A stretch of 34,285 nucleotides of DNA, taken from assembly GCF_900078675.2 (NCBI RefSeq), contig NZ_LT546237.1, positions 4,022,288 through 4,056,572 on the forward strand. Reading direction: 5' to 3'. Source of the stretch: Mycobacterium interjectum (GTDB taxonomy: Bacteria > Actinomycetota > Actinomycetes > Mycobacteriales > Mycobacteriaceae). The position numbers and the translations under genes were made by a program. Positions 14,960 to 22,711 of the stretch are shown one piece after another (position 1 is the stretch's first letter; the number at the start of each line of letters is the position of its first letter). The notes under the pieces were generated by a model that ran no database searches, had not been told where the DNA came from, and saw nothing but the letters and a program-made list of their open reading frames with translations.

Positions 14960-16483
14960 CTTTCGCGCCGGCAGTCAAGGCGTGGGGTAGGCAGTGTTGA
15001 TCGCCCGGGGTGCCAACCTCGGTTGTCGCCCGATAAACGGTTGGGTCGTGAGGTCGGCTGGGCCGTGATGGTCGGCAGGCTGATTAGTCGCCGTGGGGCG
15101 GCAGGCTTTCGTGTGCGCCGTAGAGCGGCCCAGCGCGAGCGGGCGGCAAGCTAAGTTGCGCCGTCGTGCGGCATAGCCGGAACAGCCGTCACCGCTCGCG
15201 ACTGAGCCTTCCTCGACGATAGCGCTGTTCATCGAAAGGTTGTTGGGTTCGAAGCAGTCGATACGCCAGTCGGCAGGCGTGGCGGGCCAACGCGACACGG
15301 GCCTGTATGGGAGCCATACCCCGAGCTCGGAGTTCAGCGTCGCGGCCGGCAAAGGAGGGCGATTGTTGGGAAAGTCCCCAGGCGATGCCCATCAGGGCGT
15401 CACGATGCTCGGCCAAGCCCTGGCGGGAGATGCGCCCACGCCGGTTCAGCGTGGCCGACTGGTAGAGCGCAGGGGCCAAACCTGTGGCCGAATAGAGGTG
15501 TTCGGCATCAGGAAACCGCTCAATGGGCAGACTGTGCGCAGCAAAGGCGGCCGCCCGGATCGACGCGACGCCGGGCAGCGTGGTCAACACCTGCCCGTCG
15601 GTCGCCGCCAGCAGTTCGCTGGTCTGGGCGTCAAGTTCGGTGATGTCGACAAGTAGCCGACGGTAGCGGTCGAGGTCGCGTCCCAGGCGTTGAGCCCGGC
15701 CAGCCGCGTCGGCCGGTGGTGGCAAACACTGTCGCCACCGAGCCGCCCAATAGTCGGCGGTGGCGACGGTCAATCGCCCCGGTGCACGGCAGATCAAGGA
15801 CCGTGATTTTGGTGGCCGTCCCGCGAACGCCGCAGCACAGGCCAACACGGCCAGCCCGGTCGGCGTGTCCAGCGCCAGCGCCCTGCCATGGCCGGCCGGC
15901 GCAGACAAGCCCGGACACAACACGTTGAGTTGATCATGGAGCCGCTGCTGGGCGACCTTGCGATCGGCCACCAGCCCTCGCCGATGACGCACCACCGCGC
16001 GTAACGCCTCGACCGCCGATTGCTCGTGATAGCGCCGCCCAAGACCCTGCCGAACCAGGTAGGTCAAGGCAGCACAGTCTCGATCGTCGGACTTGAACCG
16101 CCCTGATCCCAACTGAATTCGCGCTGCCGTGGTCTCCGACGGTGCAAACACCCGCACCGATCCGGCATGACGACGCTCCAATTCCGACACCCACGCCCGG
16201 TGCAAGCTGCCCGTCGCCTCGACCGCAATCACCGGCTCGCCGCCACCTCGCCCACCAAGCGCGAGCTCCAACCCCAAGACGCCCTCCTGCGACACCGGCA
16301 ATGACATTGGATCAACCAGCAACCCCGACCCGTCGCTGATCCACACCCGATTGAACGCCTTGCCAGGATCAACTGCGACGATCACCGTCGCCGGATCGAG
16401 CGCATTTCCCAACACCGACATGAGCAGCCTCCTCTGTACCGGACCCTGCAAAGAGAATCCGCCCAGCCACTACTCATGGCCTA
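14960..16483 (-). mobile_element. IS110-family insertion sequence (ends not resolved)
   Basis: The transposase at 15189-16421 lies in the gap between two genes that, by my recollection of M. tuberculosis order, should be neighbours. About 229 non-coding bases follow the transposase gene and about 62 precede it. The element must lie within the bounds given, but IS110 elements lack long terminal inverted repeats and I could not fix the ends. The larger non-coding flank lies downstream of the transposase gene, the arrangement of the IS1111 subgroup, in which the bridge RNA is encoded at that end. Confidence 0.75.
15189..16421 (-). CDS. IS110-family transposase (DEDD recombinase)
   Basis: A 410-residue transposase with the two IS110 domains. 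The N-terminal RuvC-like DEDD domain shows Asp18 in VAVDPGKAFNR, Glu68 in VIAVEATG, and Asp112 and Asp115 in KSDDRDCAAL. The C-terminal Transposase_20 domain has LTTLPGVASIRAAAFAAH (about 278-295), ATGLAPALYQSATLNRRGRIS containing the probable catalytic Ser, and a helical end. All four acidic residues are present and the frame is intact, so it may be active. ATG 16421 is preceded by AGAGGAGG six bases upstream, a stronger site than for the longer start at 16451. It acts with a bridge RNA that directs target choice in this family. Confidence 0.92.
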   Translation of the reverse strand: MSVLGNALDPATVIVAVDPGKAFNRVWISDGSGLLVDPMSLPVSQEGVLGLELALGGRGGGEPVIAVEATGSLHRAWVSELERRHAGSVRVFAPSETTAARIQLGSGRFKSDDRDCAALTYLVRQGLGRRYHEQSAVEALRAVVRHRRGLVADRKVAQQRLHDQLNVLCPGLSAPAGHGRALALDTPTGLAVLACAAAFAGRPPKSRSLICRAPGRLTVATADYWAARWRQCLPPPADAAGRAQRLGRDLDRYRRLLVDITELDAQTSELLAATDGQVLTTLPGVASIRAAAFAAHSLPIERFPDAEHLYSATGLAPALYQSATLNRRGRISRQGLAEHRDALMGIAWGLSQQSPSFAGRDAELRARGMAPIQARVALARHACRLAYRLLRTQQPFDEQRYRRGRLSRER

Positions 16484-17530
16484 TCAGCCGGGCAGCTTGG
16501 CGAGCTCCGCCAGTCCGCGCGAGATCAGCGGGGCGACGACCTCAGGGGCGTGTTCGGACTCCGTTCCGCTGGCCAGGTCCGACATCCGCCGGCGGAAGTC
16601 GATGCCGGCGGCGATGATGGCGAGCTTGAAGTAGGCCAGCGCCATATAAAACTCCCAATGCGCCAGCGGCAGCCCCGCCGCCAGCGAGTAGCGGTCCGCC
16701 AGCTCGTCGGCCGTCGGCAACAGCGGCGACGTCCAGGCGGCCTGCGCGTTGACGATCAGGTCCAGCGCCGGGTCGCGGTAGACGCACATCAGGGCGGCGT
16801 CGGACAGCGGGTCGCCCAGGGTCGACAGCTCCCAGTCCACGACGGCGCGCACCCTCGTCGGATCGTCGGCGTCCAGGATGGTGTTGTCGATCCGGTAGTC
16901 GCCGTGCACGATCGAGGCCCGGCTCTGCTGCGGAATTGATTGCCGCAGGCCCGAATGCAGTCGCTCGACGTCGGCGTCGCGGTGGTCGTCGGGCAGCCGC
17001 ACCAGCTCCCATTGCGAACCCCACCGGCGCACCTGCCGCTCCAGGTAACCGCTGGGCTTGCCAAAGTCGGCCAGCCCCACGGCGTTCGGGTCGACGCTGT
17101 GCAGGTCGACGAGCACCCGGATCAGGGAGTCGACGCAGGCGTCGATGACGGTGTGGCTGAACGCTTCGAGCTGCGCGCGCCGGCGCACCACCTGGCCGGC
17201 AACGAATTCGACGATCTGGAACGGCGCACCCAGCACGGAGTCGTCCTCGCACAGCGCGATCGTGCGCGCGACCGGGACGGGGGTGTCCTGCAGCGCGGCG
17301 ACCACCTTGTATTCGCGGGCCATGTCGTGTGCCGACGGCGTCAGCCCGTGCAGCGGGGGGCGGCGAACCAGCCAGCTGGACGCGTCGTCGTACACCCGGA
17401 ACGTCAGGTTCGAGCGGCCACCGGAGATGAACTCGCCTCGCAGCTCGCCGTCGCGCCCAATCCCGAGCGAACGCAGGTACCGGTCCAGCGAGGCCAGGTC
17501 CAGCCCTTCGAGGCGATCAGTTGAAGTCAC
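16484..17530 (-). CDS. fadE36: FadE36: APH-fold phosphotransferase (not an acyl-CoA dehydrogenase)
   Basis: A 348-residue kinase-like protein of the aminoglycoside-phosphotransferase fold. The N-lobe has GGRSNLTFRVYDD and WLVRRPP (the usual Lys position is changed). The catalytic loop is VHGDYRIDNTI (HGD-x4-N) and the metal motif DWE follows in VVDWELSTLGDP. By position it is Rv3761c, named fadE36 in M. tuberculosis, although no acyl-CoA dehydrogenase domain is present. Relatives are LvaA and the N-terminal domain of ACAD10/11, which phosphorylate 4-hydroxyacyl-CoA. GTG 17530 was chosen because the alignable region begins there; the open frame reaches 17599 but would run into the neighbouring gene. 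The gene ends just outside the IS110-like element. Confidence 0.85.
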   Translation of the reverse strand: MTSTDRLEGLDLASLDRYLRSLGIGRDGELRGEFISGGRSNLTFRVYDDASSWLVRRPPLHGLTPSAHDMAREYKVVAALQDTPVPVARTIALCEDDSVLGAPFQIVEFVAGQVVRRRAQLEAFSHTVIDACVDSLIRVLVDLHSVDPNAVGLADFGKPSGYLERQVRRWGSQWELVRLPDDHRDADVERLHSGLRQSIPQQSRASIVHGDYRIDNTILDADDPTRVRAVVDWELSTLGDPLSDAALMCVYRDPALDLIVNAQAAWTSPLLPTADELADRYSLAAGLPLAHWEFYMALAYFKLAIIAAGIDFRRRMSDLASGTESEHAPEVVAPLISRGLAELAKLPG

Positions 17531-17565
17531 TCGAAATTGTTTACCACCGCCGGTGCCCGCCAATT

Positions 17566-18174
17566 TCACCACCGCTGGTTTCGGGGCAACAGGTCCCACA
17601 CGTGTTCGACCGCGTTGACCCCCGCCACCGTCGCCTCGCCGGACCGCGAGAACAACAGCCGGGTCACCGACGCGTAGTCGACGGGAAAGGACAACAACCG
17701 GGCCGTGCCGAGGATCTCGTGCAGCAGCACGTTGATCACGCCGCCATGGCTGAACACCGCGACCGTGTCCTCTGGATCAGCCGTGGTGACCAGGTCGTCG
17801 ACCGCCGCGCGGACGCGTGCCCGGAATGCGTCCGCGTCGACCGCACTGGGTAGCTGCCCCTGGGCCAGGCGCGCCCACTCCTCCGGTCGTTCCGCCTTGA
17901 TCTGCTCGACCGGGATGTAGACCGGAAGGTCACGGTCGTATTCAGCGAACCGATGGTCGATTTCGACGCTGAGCTCGCGGGCCGCCGCGACGGGTTCGGC
18001 GGTCTGGATGGCGCGCCGCTGCGGGCTGCTCACCACGCGCGATATCGGAAACCTGGCGAGCGCGTCGGGCAGCCGTTTGACCTGAGCCAGCCCGTCCTGC
18101 GACAGGTCCGGATCGGAGCCCTCGCCGTGTTCGCTGCGCAGCGGTAACGCGTGGCGGACCAGCAGCACTTGCAT
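17566..18174 (-). CDS. Histidine phosphatase-family protein (phosphoglycerate-mutase-like)
   Basis: A 202-residue protein with the RHG-type motif LVRHALP (Arg7, catalytic His8), VVSSPQRRAIQTA (second Arg) and VFSHGGVINVLL with the second His. AEYDRD in the middle supplies the acidic residue. Length and order of motifs fit the histidine phosphatase superfamily. Substrate is not deducible; possible ones include sugar phosphates and phosphorylated metabolites. ATG 18174 starts right at the first strand. It is upstream of fadE36 on the same strand with a 35-base gap, so the two may be cotranscribed, and it is divergent from the methyltransferase at 18239. Confidence 0.88.
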   Translation of the reverse strand: MQVLLVRHALPLRSEHGEGSDPDLSQDGLAQVKRLPDALARFPISRVVSSPQRRAIQTAEPVAAARELSVEIDHRFAEYDRDLPVYIPVEQIKAERPEEWARLAQGQLPSAVDADAFRARVRAAVDDLVTTADPEDTVAVFSHGGVINVLLHEILGTARLLSFPVDYASVTRLLFSRSGEATVAGVNAVEHVWDLLPRNQRW

Positions 18175-18238
18175 GTTCGTTCCCGTCGTCGGATTGTGGG
18201 CAGCGCCAGTTTCTCATCGCGCCTCACGAGGAGGAGAG

Positions 18239-18907
18239 ATGACCCAGCCGGGCATGGATTGGGACGCCGCCTATCGGCAGGAGGCACCGCCACCGTGGAG
18301 CATCGGCCGGCCGCAGCCCGAGCTGGCGGCCCTGATCGATCAGGGCAAGGTGCGCAGCGCTGTCCTCGACGCCGGCTGCGGCCATGCCGAGCTGTCGCTG
18401 GCCCTCGCCGCGCGCGGCTACACGGTCGTCGGCCTGGACGCCAGCGCCACCGCGATCGCGGCCGCGACGGCGGCGGCAGCCGGACGCGGACTAACGACGG
18501 TGACCTTCGCGCAGGCCGACGTCACCAGCTTCGGTGGCTATGACGGGCGCTTCTCGACGATCCTGGACAGCGGACTGTTCCACGCGCTGCCGCCCGAGCG
18601 ACGCCAGGACTACCTGCGGTCGATTTCTCGGGCCGCCGCGCCGGGCGCGGCGCTCTACATCCTGGCGTTCGCCGCCGGCGCGCTCGGCGACAGCGACGGG
18701 CCCGGCCCGCGCGGCTTCACCGAGGCGGAGTTGCGCGACGCCGTCGGGCAGCTGTGGCGGGTCGATGACATCCGCCCCGCAAAGCTGTACGGCAATGCCG
18801 ACGCATTCGCGTCCGCCCCGGGCCTGTCGTCGCGCGTCGGGCGTGACGACGAAGGCCACTTCCTGGCTCCAGGCTTCCTGCTGAGCGCGCACAAGCCGGA
18901 ACAATGA
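18239..18907 (+). CDS. Class I SAM-dependent methyltransferase
   Basis: A 222-residue methyltransferase. Motif I VLDAGCGHAELS is at about 42-53, the acidic residue after strand 2 is in VVGLDASATAI, and AQADVTSFGGYDGRFSTILDSGLFHAL holds motifs II/III. The start MTQPGMDWDAAYRQEAPPPW is typical of small methyltransferases of the thiopurine/TehB-like group. ATG 18239 has GAGGAGGAGAG directly upstream; the ORF open to 18173 would begin inside the divergent gene. The acceptor is unknown. It stands alone between the histidine phosphatase and the APH-led operon. Confidence 0.88.
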   Translation: MTQPGMDWDAAYRQEAPPPWSIGRPQPELAALIDQGKVRSAVLDAGCGHAELSLALAARGYTVVGLDASATAIAAATAAAAGRGLTTVTFAQADVTSFGGYDGRFSTILDSGLFHALPPERRQDYLRSISRAAAPGAALYILAFAAGALGDSDGPGPRGFTEAELRDAVGQLWRVDDIRPAKLYGNADAFASAPGLSSRVGRDDEGHFLAPGFLLSAHKPEQ

Positions 18908-18935
18908 CGCGGGCCGCGGGGTGGGAAAGCCCCCG

Positions 18936-18957
18936 ATAGCGGAGAATGCTATTCTCT
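18936..18957 (+). promoter_or_regulatory. Operator-like palindromes over the -10 box of the APH/SDR/ACAD/TetR operon
   Basis: GAGAAT-GCT-ATTCTC (18942-18956) is a perfect 6-bp inverted repeat. It overlaps a second one, ATAGC (18936-18940) with GCTAT (18948-18952). TATTCT (18950-18955) fits the TAnnnT -10 consensus, so a bound protein would block the promoter. The TetR encoded in this operon (22085-22711) is the obvious candidate. Confidence 0.55.
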
Positions 18958-18973
18958 GCGCGGAGAGCGGGGT

Positions 18974-20029
18974 GTGCAGCCTATGACGAGTGTCAGCGAA
19001 TCCCAACTGGACGCGGGCGTTCTTGCCCGCTGGCTCGATGCGAACGACGCACCGGGCCGCGGCCAACAACCGGCGCTGGAACCGCTCAAGGGCGGTTCGC
19101 AGAACACCCTCTACCTGGTCGAGCGGGGCGGGCAGCGGATGGTCCTCCGGATGCCCGGCGCCCGCGCCGACGCGGCCCGCATCGACGGCTTGCTGCGGGA
19201 AATCCGCCTGGTCCGCGCGCTGTCGGGCACCGACGTCCCGCACGCGGCGCTGGTCGCCGCCGACGACACCGGCGCCGTGCTGGGCATGCCGTTCTACGTG
19301 ATGCAGGCGATCGACGGGTGGAGCCCGATGGACGGCGGGTGGCACGCGCCGTTCGACACCGACCTGGGCGCCCGTCGCGGGCTGGCGTTCCAACTCGTCG
19401 AGGGCGCCGCCAAGCTCGGCCGGGTGGACTGGCGCGCGCAGGGGCTCGAGGGCTTCGGCCGCCCGGACGGATTCCACGAACGCCAGGTCGACCGCTGGCT
19501 GAAGTTCCTCGACGCCTACAAGGTGCGCGAGCTGCCCGGGCTGGACGACGCCGCGGACTGGCTGCGCAACAACCGGCCCGCGAGCTACCGGCCGGGCATC
19601 ATGCACGGCGACTACCAGTTCGCCAACGTGATGTTCGCGCACGGGCAGCCCGCCCGGCTGGCCGCGATCGTGGACTGGGAGATGACGACGGTCGGTGATC
19701 CGCTGCTGGATCTCGCGTGGGCGTTGCTGGGCTACGACGGCGAGGAGCCGAACACCGACGGGTTCTATCTGGACATGCGGGGCATGCCGACGCGCAGCGA
19801 ATTGCTCGCGCACTACGAGAACGTCAGTGGGCTGTCCACCGAGAACATCGACTACTACCTGGTGCTGGCCAACTGGAAACTGGGGATCGTGCTGGAGAAG
19901 ACCTACGCGGCTGGCGTGCGCACTGGGAAAGTGGACCCCCAGATCCAAGACACCTTCGGGGCGATGATCCCGCGCCTGATCGCCACCGCGGCGGACCTCG
20001 CCCGGTCCCTGCCTTCGGGGGGCCGCTGA
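18974..20029 (+). CDS. APH-fold phosphotransferase, LvaA/ACAD10-11 kinase-domain type
   Basis: A 351-residue kinase-like protein. The nucleotide region is LKGGSQNTLYLVERGGQRMVLRMPG. The catalytic loop IMHGDYQFANVMF has HGD-x4-N, and VDWEMTTVGDPLLDLAW supplies the metal-binding Asp. The GFHERQVDRWLKFLDAYK segment is shared with the other two copies in this window. The GTG start at 18974 has GGAG about eight bases upstream; ATG 18983 is an alternative three codons in. It is the first gene of an operon followed one base later by an SDR, then an ACAD10/11-type dehydrogenase. By family and neighbours I infer phosphorylation of a 4-hydroxyacyl-CoA; this is not shown. It differs from antibiotic kinases in length and in this context. 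Confidence 0.88.
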   Translation: MQPMTSVSESQLDAGVLARWLDANDAPGRGQQPALEPLKGGSQNTLYLVERGGQRMVLRMPGARADAARIDGLLREIRLVRALSGTDVPHAALVAADDTGAVLGMPFYVMQAIDGWSPMDGGWHAPFDTDLGARRGLAFQLVEGAAKLGRVDWRAQGLEGFGRPDGFHERQVDRWLKFLDAYKVRELPGLDDAADWLRNNRPASYRPGIMHGDYQFANVMFAHGQPARLAAIVDWEMTTVGDPLLDLAWALLGYDGEEPNTDGFYLDMRGMPTRSELLAHYENVSGLSTENIDYYLVLANWKLGIVLEKTYAAGVRTGKVDPQIQDTFGAMIPRLIATAADLARSLPSGGR

Positions 20030-20030
20030 A

Positions 20031-20795
20031 ATGGCCTATGCCGACCAGCTTTTCGACCTCACCGACCGGGTGGTGCTGATCACCGGCGGCAGCCGCGGCC
20101 TGGGGCGTGAGATGGCGTTCGGCGTCGCGCACTGCGGCGCCGACGTGGTGATCGCCAGCCGCAACATGGACAACTGCGCGGCCACCGCGAAGGAGATCGA
20201 GGCCGAGACCGGCCGTTCCGCCATGCCCTACCAGGTGCACGTCGGGCGCTGGGAACAGCTCGACGGCCTGGTCGATGCGACCTACGAGCGGTTCGGCAAG
20301 GTAGACACGTTGATCAACAACGCCGGCATGTCACCGTTGTACGACAAGCTGACCGATGTCACCGAGAAGCTGTTCGACGCGGTGCTCAACCTGAACCTCA
20401 AGGGCCCCTTCCGGTTGTCGGCGTTGGTGGGCGAGCGGATGGTGGCGGCCGGTCGCGGATCCATCATCAACGTGAGCACCGCCGGATCGCTCCGCCCGGC
20501 CCCCGACATCATTCCCTACGCCGCGGCCAAGGCCGGGCTCAACGCCATGACCGAAGCCTTGGCGAAGGCGTTCGGACCGGCCGTTCGCGTGAACACGTTG
20601 ATGGCGGGGCCGTTTCTCACCGACGTCAGCAAGGCCTGGAATCTCGACCGCGCCGAGGGCAAACCGTTCGGCCATCTGGCGTTGCAGCGCGCCGGCGACC
20701 CGCGTGAAATCGTCGGCGCCGCGCTGTTTCTGGCTTCCGACGCGTCCAGTTTCACCACCGGCTCGATCCTGCGCGCCGACGGCGGGATCCCCTGA
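20031..20795 (+). CDS. SDR-family oxidoreductase (LvaD-like position in the operon)
   Basis: A 254-residue short-chain dehydrogenase: TGGSRGLG at about 18-25, NNAG at 96-99, and Tyr163-x3-Lys167 (YAAAK). The Ser position reads S149-T150 in INVSTAG, so the triad may use Thr150 or Ser149. The C-terminus ends RADGGIP as usual in the family. The ATG starts one base after the kinase stop, indicating tight coupling. In the Pseudomonas lva pathway an SDR oxidises the 3-hydroxyacyl-CoA made by the kinase and dehydrogenase; I infer the same place here. Cofactor choice is not clear from sequence. Confidence 0.88.
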   Translation: MAYADQLFDLTDRVVLITGGSRGLGREMAFGVAHCGADVVIASRNMDNCAATAKEIEAETGRSAMPYQVHVGRWEQLDGLVDATYERFGKVDTLINNAGMSPLYDKLTDVTEKLFDAVLNLNLKGPFRLSALVGERMVAAGRGSIINVSTAGSLRPAPDIIPYAAAKAGLNAMTEALAKAFGPAVRVNTLMAGPFLTDVSKAWNLDRAEGKPFGHLALQRAGDPREIVGAALFLASDASSFTTGSILRADGGIP

Positions 20796-20811
20796 CACCT
20801 AGGAGTATCGA

Positions 20812-22095
20812 ATGCCTTGGGACTTTTCCACCGAACCGGAGTTCGAGAAGAAGCTGGACTGGATCCGCGAGTTCGTGCGCGAGGAGGTGGAACCTCTCGA
20901 AGTCCTGTTCCCCGGCCGCGAGTTCCTGCCGCTCGACGACGAGCGGCGCCGGATCGTCGATCCGCTGAAGCAGCAGGTGCGCGACAACGGCTTGTGGGCA
21001 CCGCATTTGGGCCCCGAGCTGGGCGGGCAGGGCTTCGGGGCGGTCAAGCTGACGTTGATCAACGAGATCCTGGGCCGCAGCCCGTGGGCGCCGATCGTGT
21101 TCGGAACGCAAGCGCCGGACACGGGCAATGCGGAGATCATCGCGCGCTTCGGAACCCGGGAGCAGAAGGACCGCTACCTGGCCGGGCTGCTGTCCGGGGA
21201 AATCTTTTCGTGCTTCTCGATGACCGAGCCGCAGGGTAGGGCCGATCCCCGGGTCTTCACCACCCGAGCCGAACGGGACGGGAGCGACTGGGTCATCACC
21301 GGACGAAAGTACTTCTCGTCCAACGCCTCCGTGGCCTCGTTCTTCATCGTGGTGGCGATCACCGATCCGGACGTGCCCGTGCATCAGGGCGCCTCCACGT
21401 TCCTGATCCCGGCCGGGACCCCCGGTCTGAACGTCGAAGCCACCCACCACCTCGTCGGCGCGGACCCACACGAGCCCGGGCATTCCCTGGTTCGCTACGA
21501 CGCGGTGCGGGTGCCTTCCGACGCATTGCTCGGCGAACCGGGTCAGGGCTTCCTGATCTTGCAGACCCGCCTGGCCGGCGGGCGGCTGCACCACGCGATG
21601 CGCTCGATCGGCATGGCGCAACGCGCCGTCGAGATGATGTCGCGGCGCGCCAAAAGCCGCTTCACCCAGGGCAGCTCGCTTGCCGACAAGCAATTGGTGC
21701 AGGAGTTCGTCGCCGACTCCTACACGGAATTGATACCGTTCCGGCTGACCGTCCTGCACGCCGCCTGGCTCATCGACAACGGCGACGAGCGAGCCGCCCG
21801 CGCCGAGATCGCCGCCTGCAAGATCCTGGCGTCGCAGGTGCTGAAATCGATTGCACTGCGCGCGATTCAGGTCCATGGCGCGTTGGGGCTCACGGACCAA
21901 CTGCCATTGGTCAACGTGCTGCTCGGCGGCATCGCGCTCGGACTGGCCGACGGGCCGACGGAGGCACACAAGGTCAACCTGGCGCGGATGCTCCTCAAGG
22001 GCTACGAGGCCGAGGAGGGTGACTGGCCGAGCGAGATGCTGGACGTCCGGCGCGAGGCGGCCCGCGCCAAATACGGTGAGCTCATTGACAACTAG
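20812..22095 (+). CDS. Acyl-CoA dehydrogenase of ACAD10/11 (LvaC-like) type
   Basis: A 427-residue protein with the full acyl-CoA dehydrogenase fold: helical N-domain, middle beta-domain (CFSMTEPQGRADPRVFTTRA, GRKYFSSNASVASFFIVVAITDP) and C-terminal helices (GRLHHAMRSIGMAQRAVEMM, RAIQVHGALGLTDQLPL). The blocks QAPDTGNAE, SCFSMTEPQ and GRLHH are much closer to human ACAD10/11 and bacterial homologues than to short-chain acyl-CoA dehydrogenases. FAD is expected as cofactor. ATG 20812 follows AGGAG by a short gap. In ACAD11 and LvaC this domain acts on a 4-phosphoacyl-CoA made by the APH kinase, to give a 3-hydroxy product. The 3' end overlaps the start of the TetR gene by 11 bases. Confidence 0.9.
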   Translation: MPWDFSTEPEFEKKLDWIREFVREEVEPLEVLFPGREFLPLDDERRRIVDPLKQQVRDNGLWAPHLGPELGGQGFGAVKLTLINEILGRSPWAPIVFGTQAPDTGNAEIIARFGTREQKDRYLAGLLSGEIFSCFSMTEPQGRADPRVFTTRAERDGSDWVITGRKYFSSNASVASFFIVVAITDPDVPVHQGASTFLIPAGTPGLNVEATHHLVGADPHEPGHSLVRYDAVRVPSDALLGEPGQGFLILQTRLAGGRLHHAMRSIGMAQRAVEMMSRRAKSRFTQGSSLADKQLVQEFVADSYTELIPFRLTVLHAAWLIDNGDERAARAEIAACKILASQVLKSIALRAIQVHGALGLTDQLPLVNVLLGGIALGLADGPTEAHKVNLARMLLKGYEAEEGDWPSEMLDVRREAARAKYGELIDN

Positions 22096-22711
22096 CAAGC
22101 CCAATAGCCGGGTCGTCGCGGCGGTCGAGCGGGCCCTCGACGACCGACAGCGGGAGGCAACCGAGGAGGTCGAACGCATCCTTGCCGCCGCGGTGCGCGT
22201 CATGGAACGGGTCGCGCCCGAGGCGCCCCGAGTCAGCGACATCGTCGCGGAGGCCGGCTCGTCGAACAAGGCGTTCTACCGGTATTTCGCCGGCAAGGAC
22301 GACCTCATCCTCGCGGTGATGGAACGCGGCGTGGCCATCGTCGTGTCCTACCTGCAGCACCAGATGGCCAAGGAGACCCGCCCGGCGGACAAGGTGGCGC
22401 GCTGGATCGAGGGCGCACTGGCGCAGGTCGCCGACCCGCACCTGATCAGCATGAGCCGCGCGGCGGCCGGGCAGATGTCGGCCGGCGCCAACTCGCGGAT
22501 GGCCGACCAGGAGACGCTGCGACCGCTGCGGGATCTTCTCACCGAACCCGTTGCGGCGCTGGGCAGCACCGATGTCGACCGCGACGTCGAAGCGGTGTTC
22601 TGCTGCACCGCCGCGGCCATGCGGCGATACGTCGGTTCCGCCGGCCGGCCCGAACCAGACGACATCGCACACCTGGTGGGATTCTGCCTGCGCGGCCTGG
22701 GGGTCCGATGA
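22085..22711 (+). CDS. TetR-family transcriptional regulator
   Basis: A 208-residue regulator. The helix-turn-helix is at about 49-68 (PRVSDIVAEAGSSNKAFYRYF), followed by KDDLILAVMERG, the usual TetR helix 4. The C-terminal ligand-binding part is helical, with no identifiable ligand. I chose TTG 22085, inside the end of the dehydrogenase gene, because GGTGAG lies upstream and it leaves a normal N-terminal helix; no ATG exists in a useful place. It is encoded between the dehydrogenase and the oxidoreductase (overlap of four bases with the next gene), so it is cotranscribed. The operator-like palindrome at 18936-18957 is the likely target. Probable inducer: an acyl-CoA of the pathway. Confidence 0.85.
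   Translation: MTTSKPNSRVVAAVERALDDRQREATEEVERILAAAVRVMERVAPEAPRVSDIVAEAGSSNKAFYRYFAGKDDLILAVMERGVAIVVSYLQHQMAKETRPADKVARWIEGALAQVADPHLISMSRAAAGQMSAGANSRMADQETLRPLRDLLTEPVAALGSTDVDRDVEAVFCCTAAAMRRYVGSAGRPEPDDIAHLVGFCLRGLGVR

Noticed and set aside
15189..16421. Frameshift or decay in the IS110 transposase
   Set aside because: The frame is intact and all four DEDD residues are visible.
18908..18935. Terminator after the methyltransferase gene
   Set aside because: The GC-rich stretch gives only short imperfect pairings and no T-run.
18491..19948. 485-codon minus-strand frame
   Set aside because: Overlaps the methyltransferase and APH kinase genes on the other strand and has shadow composition.
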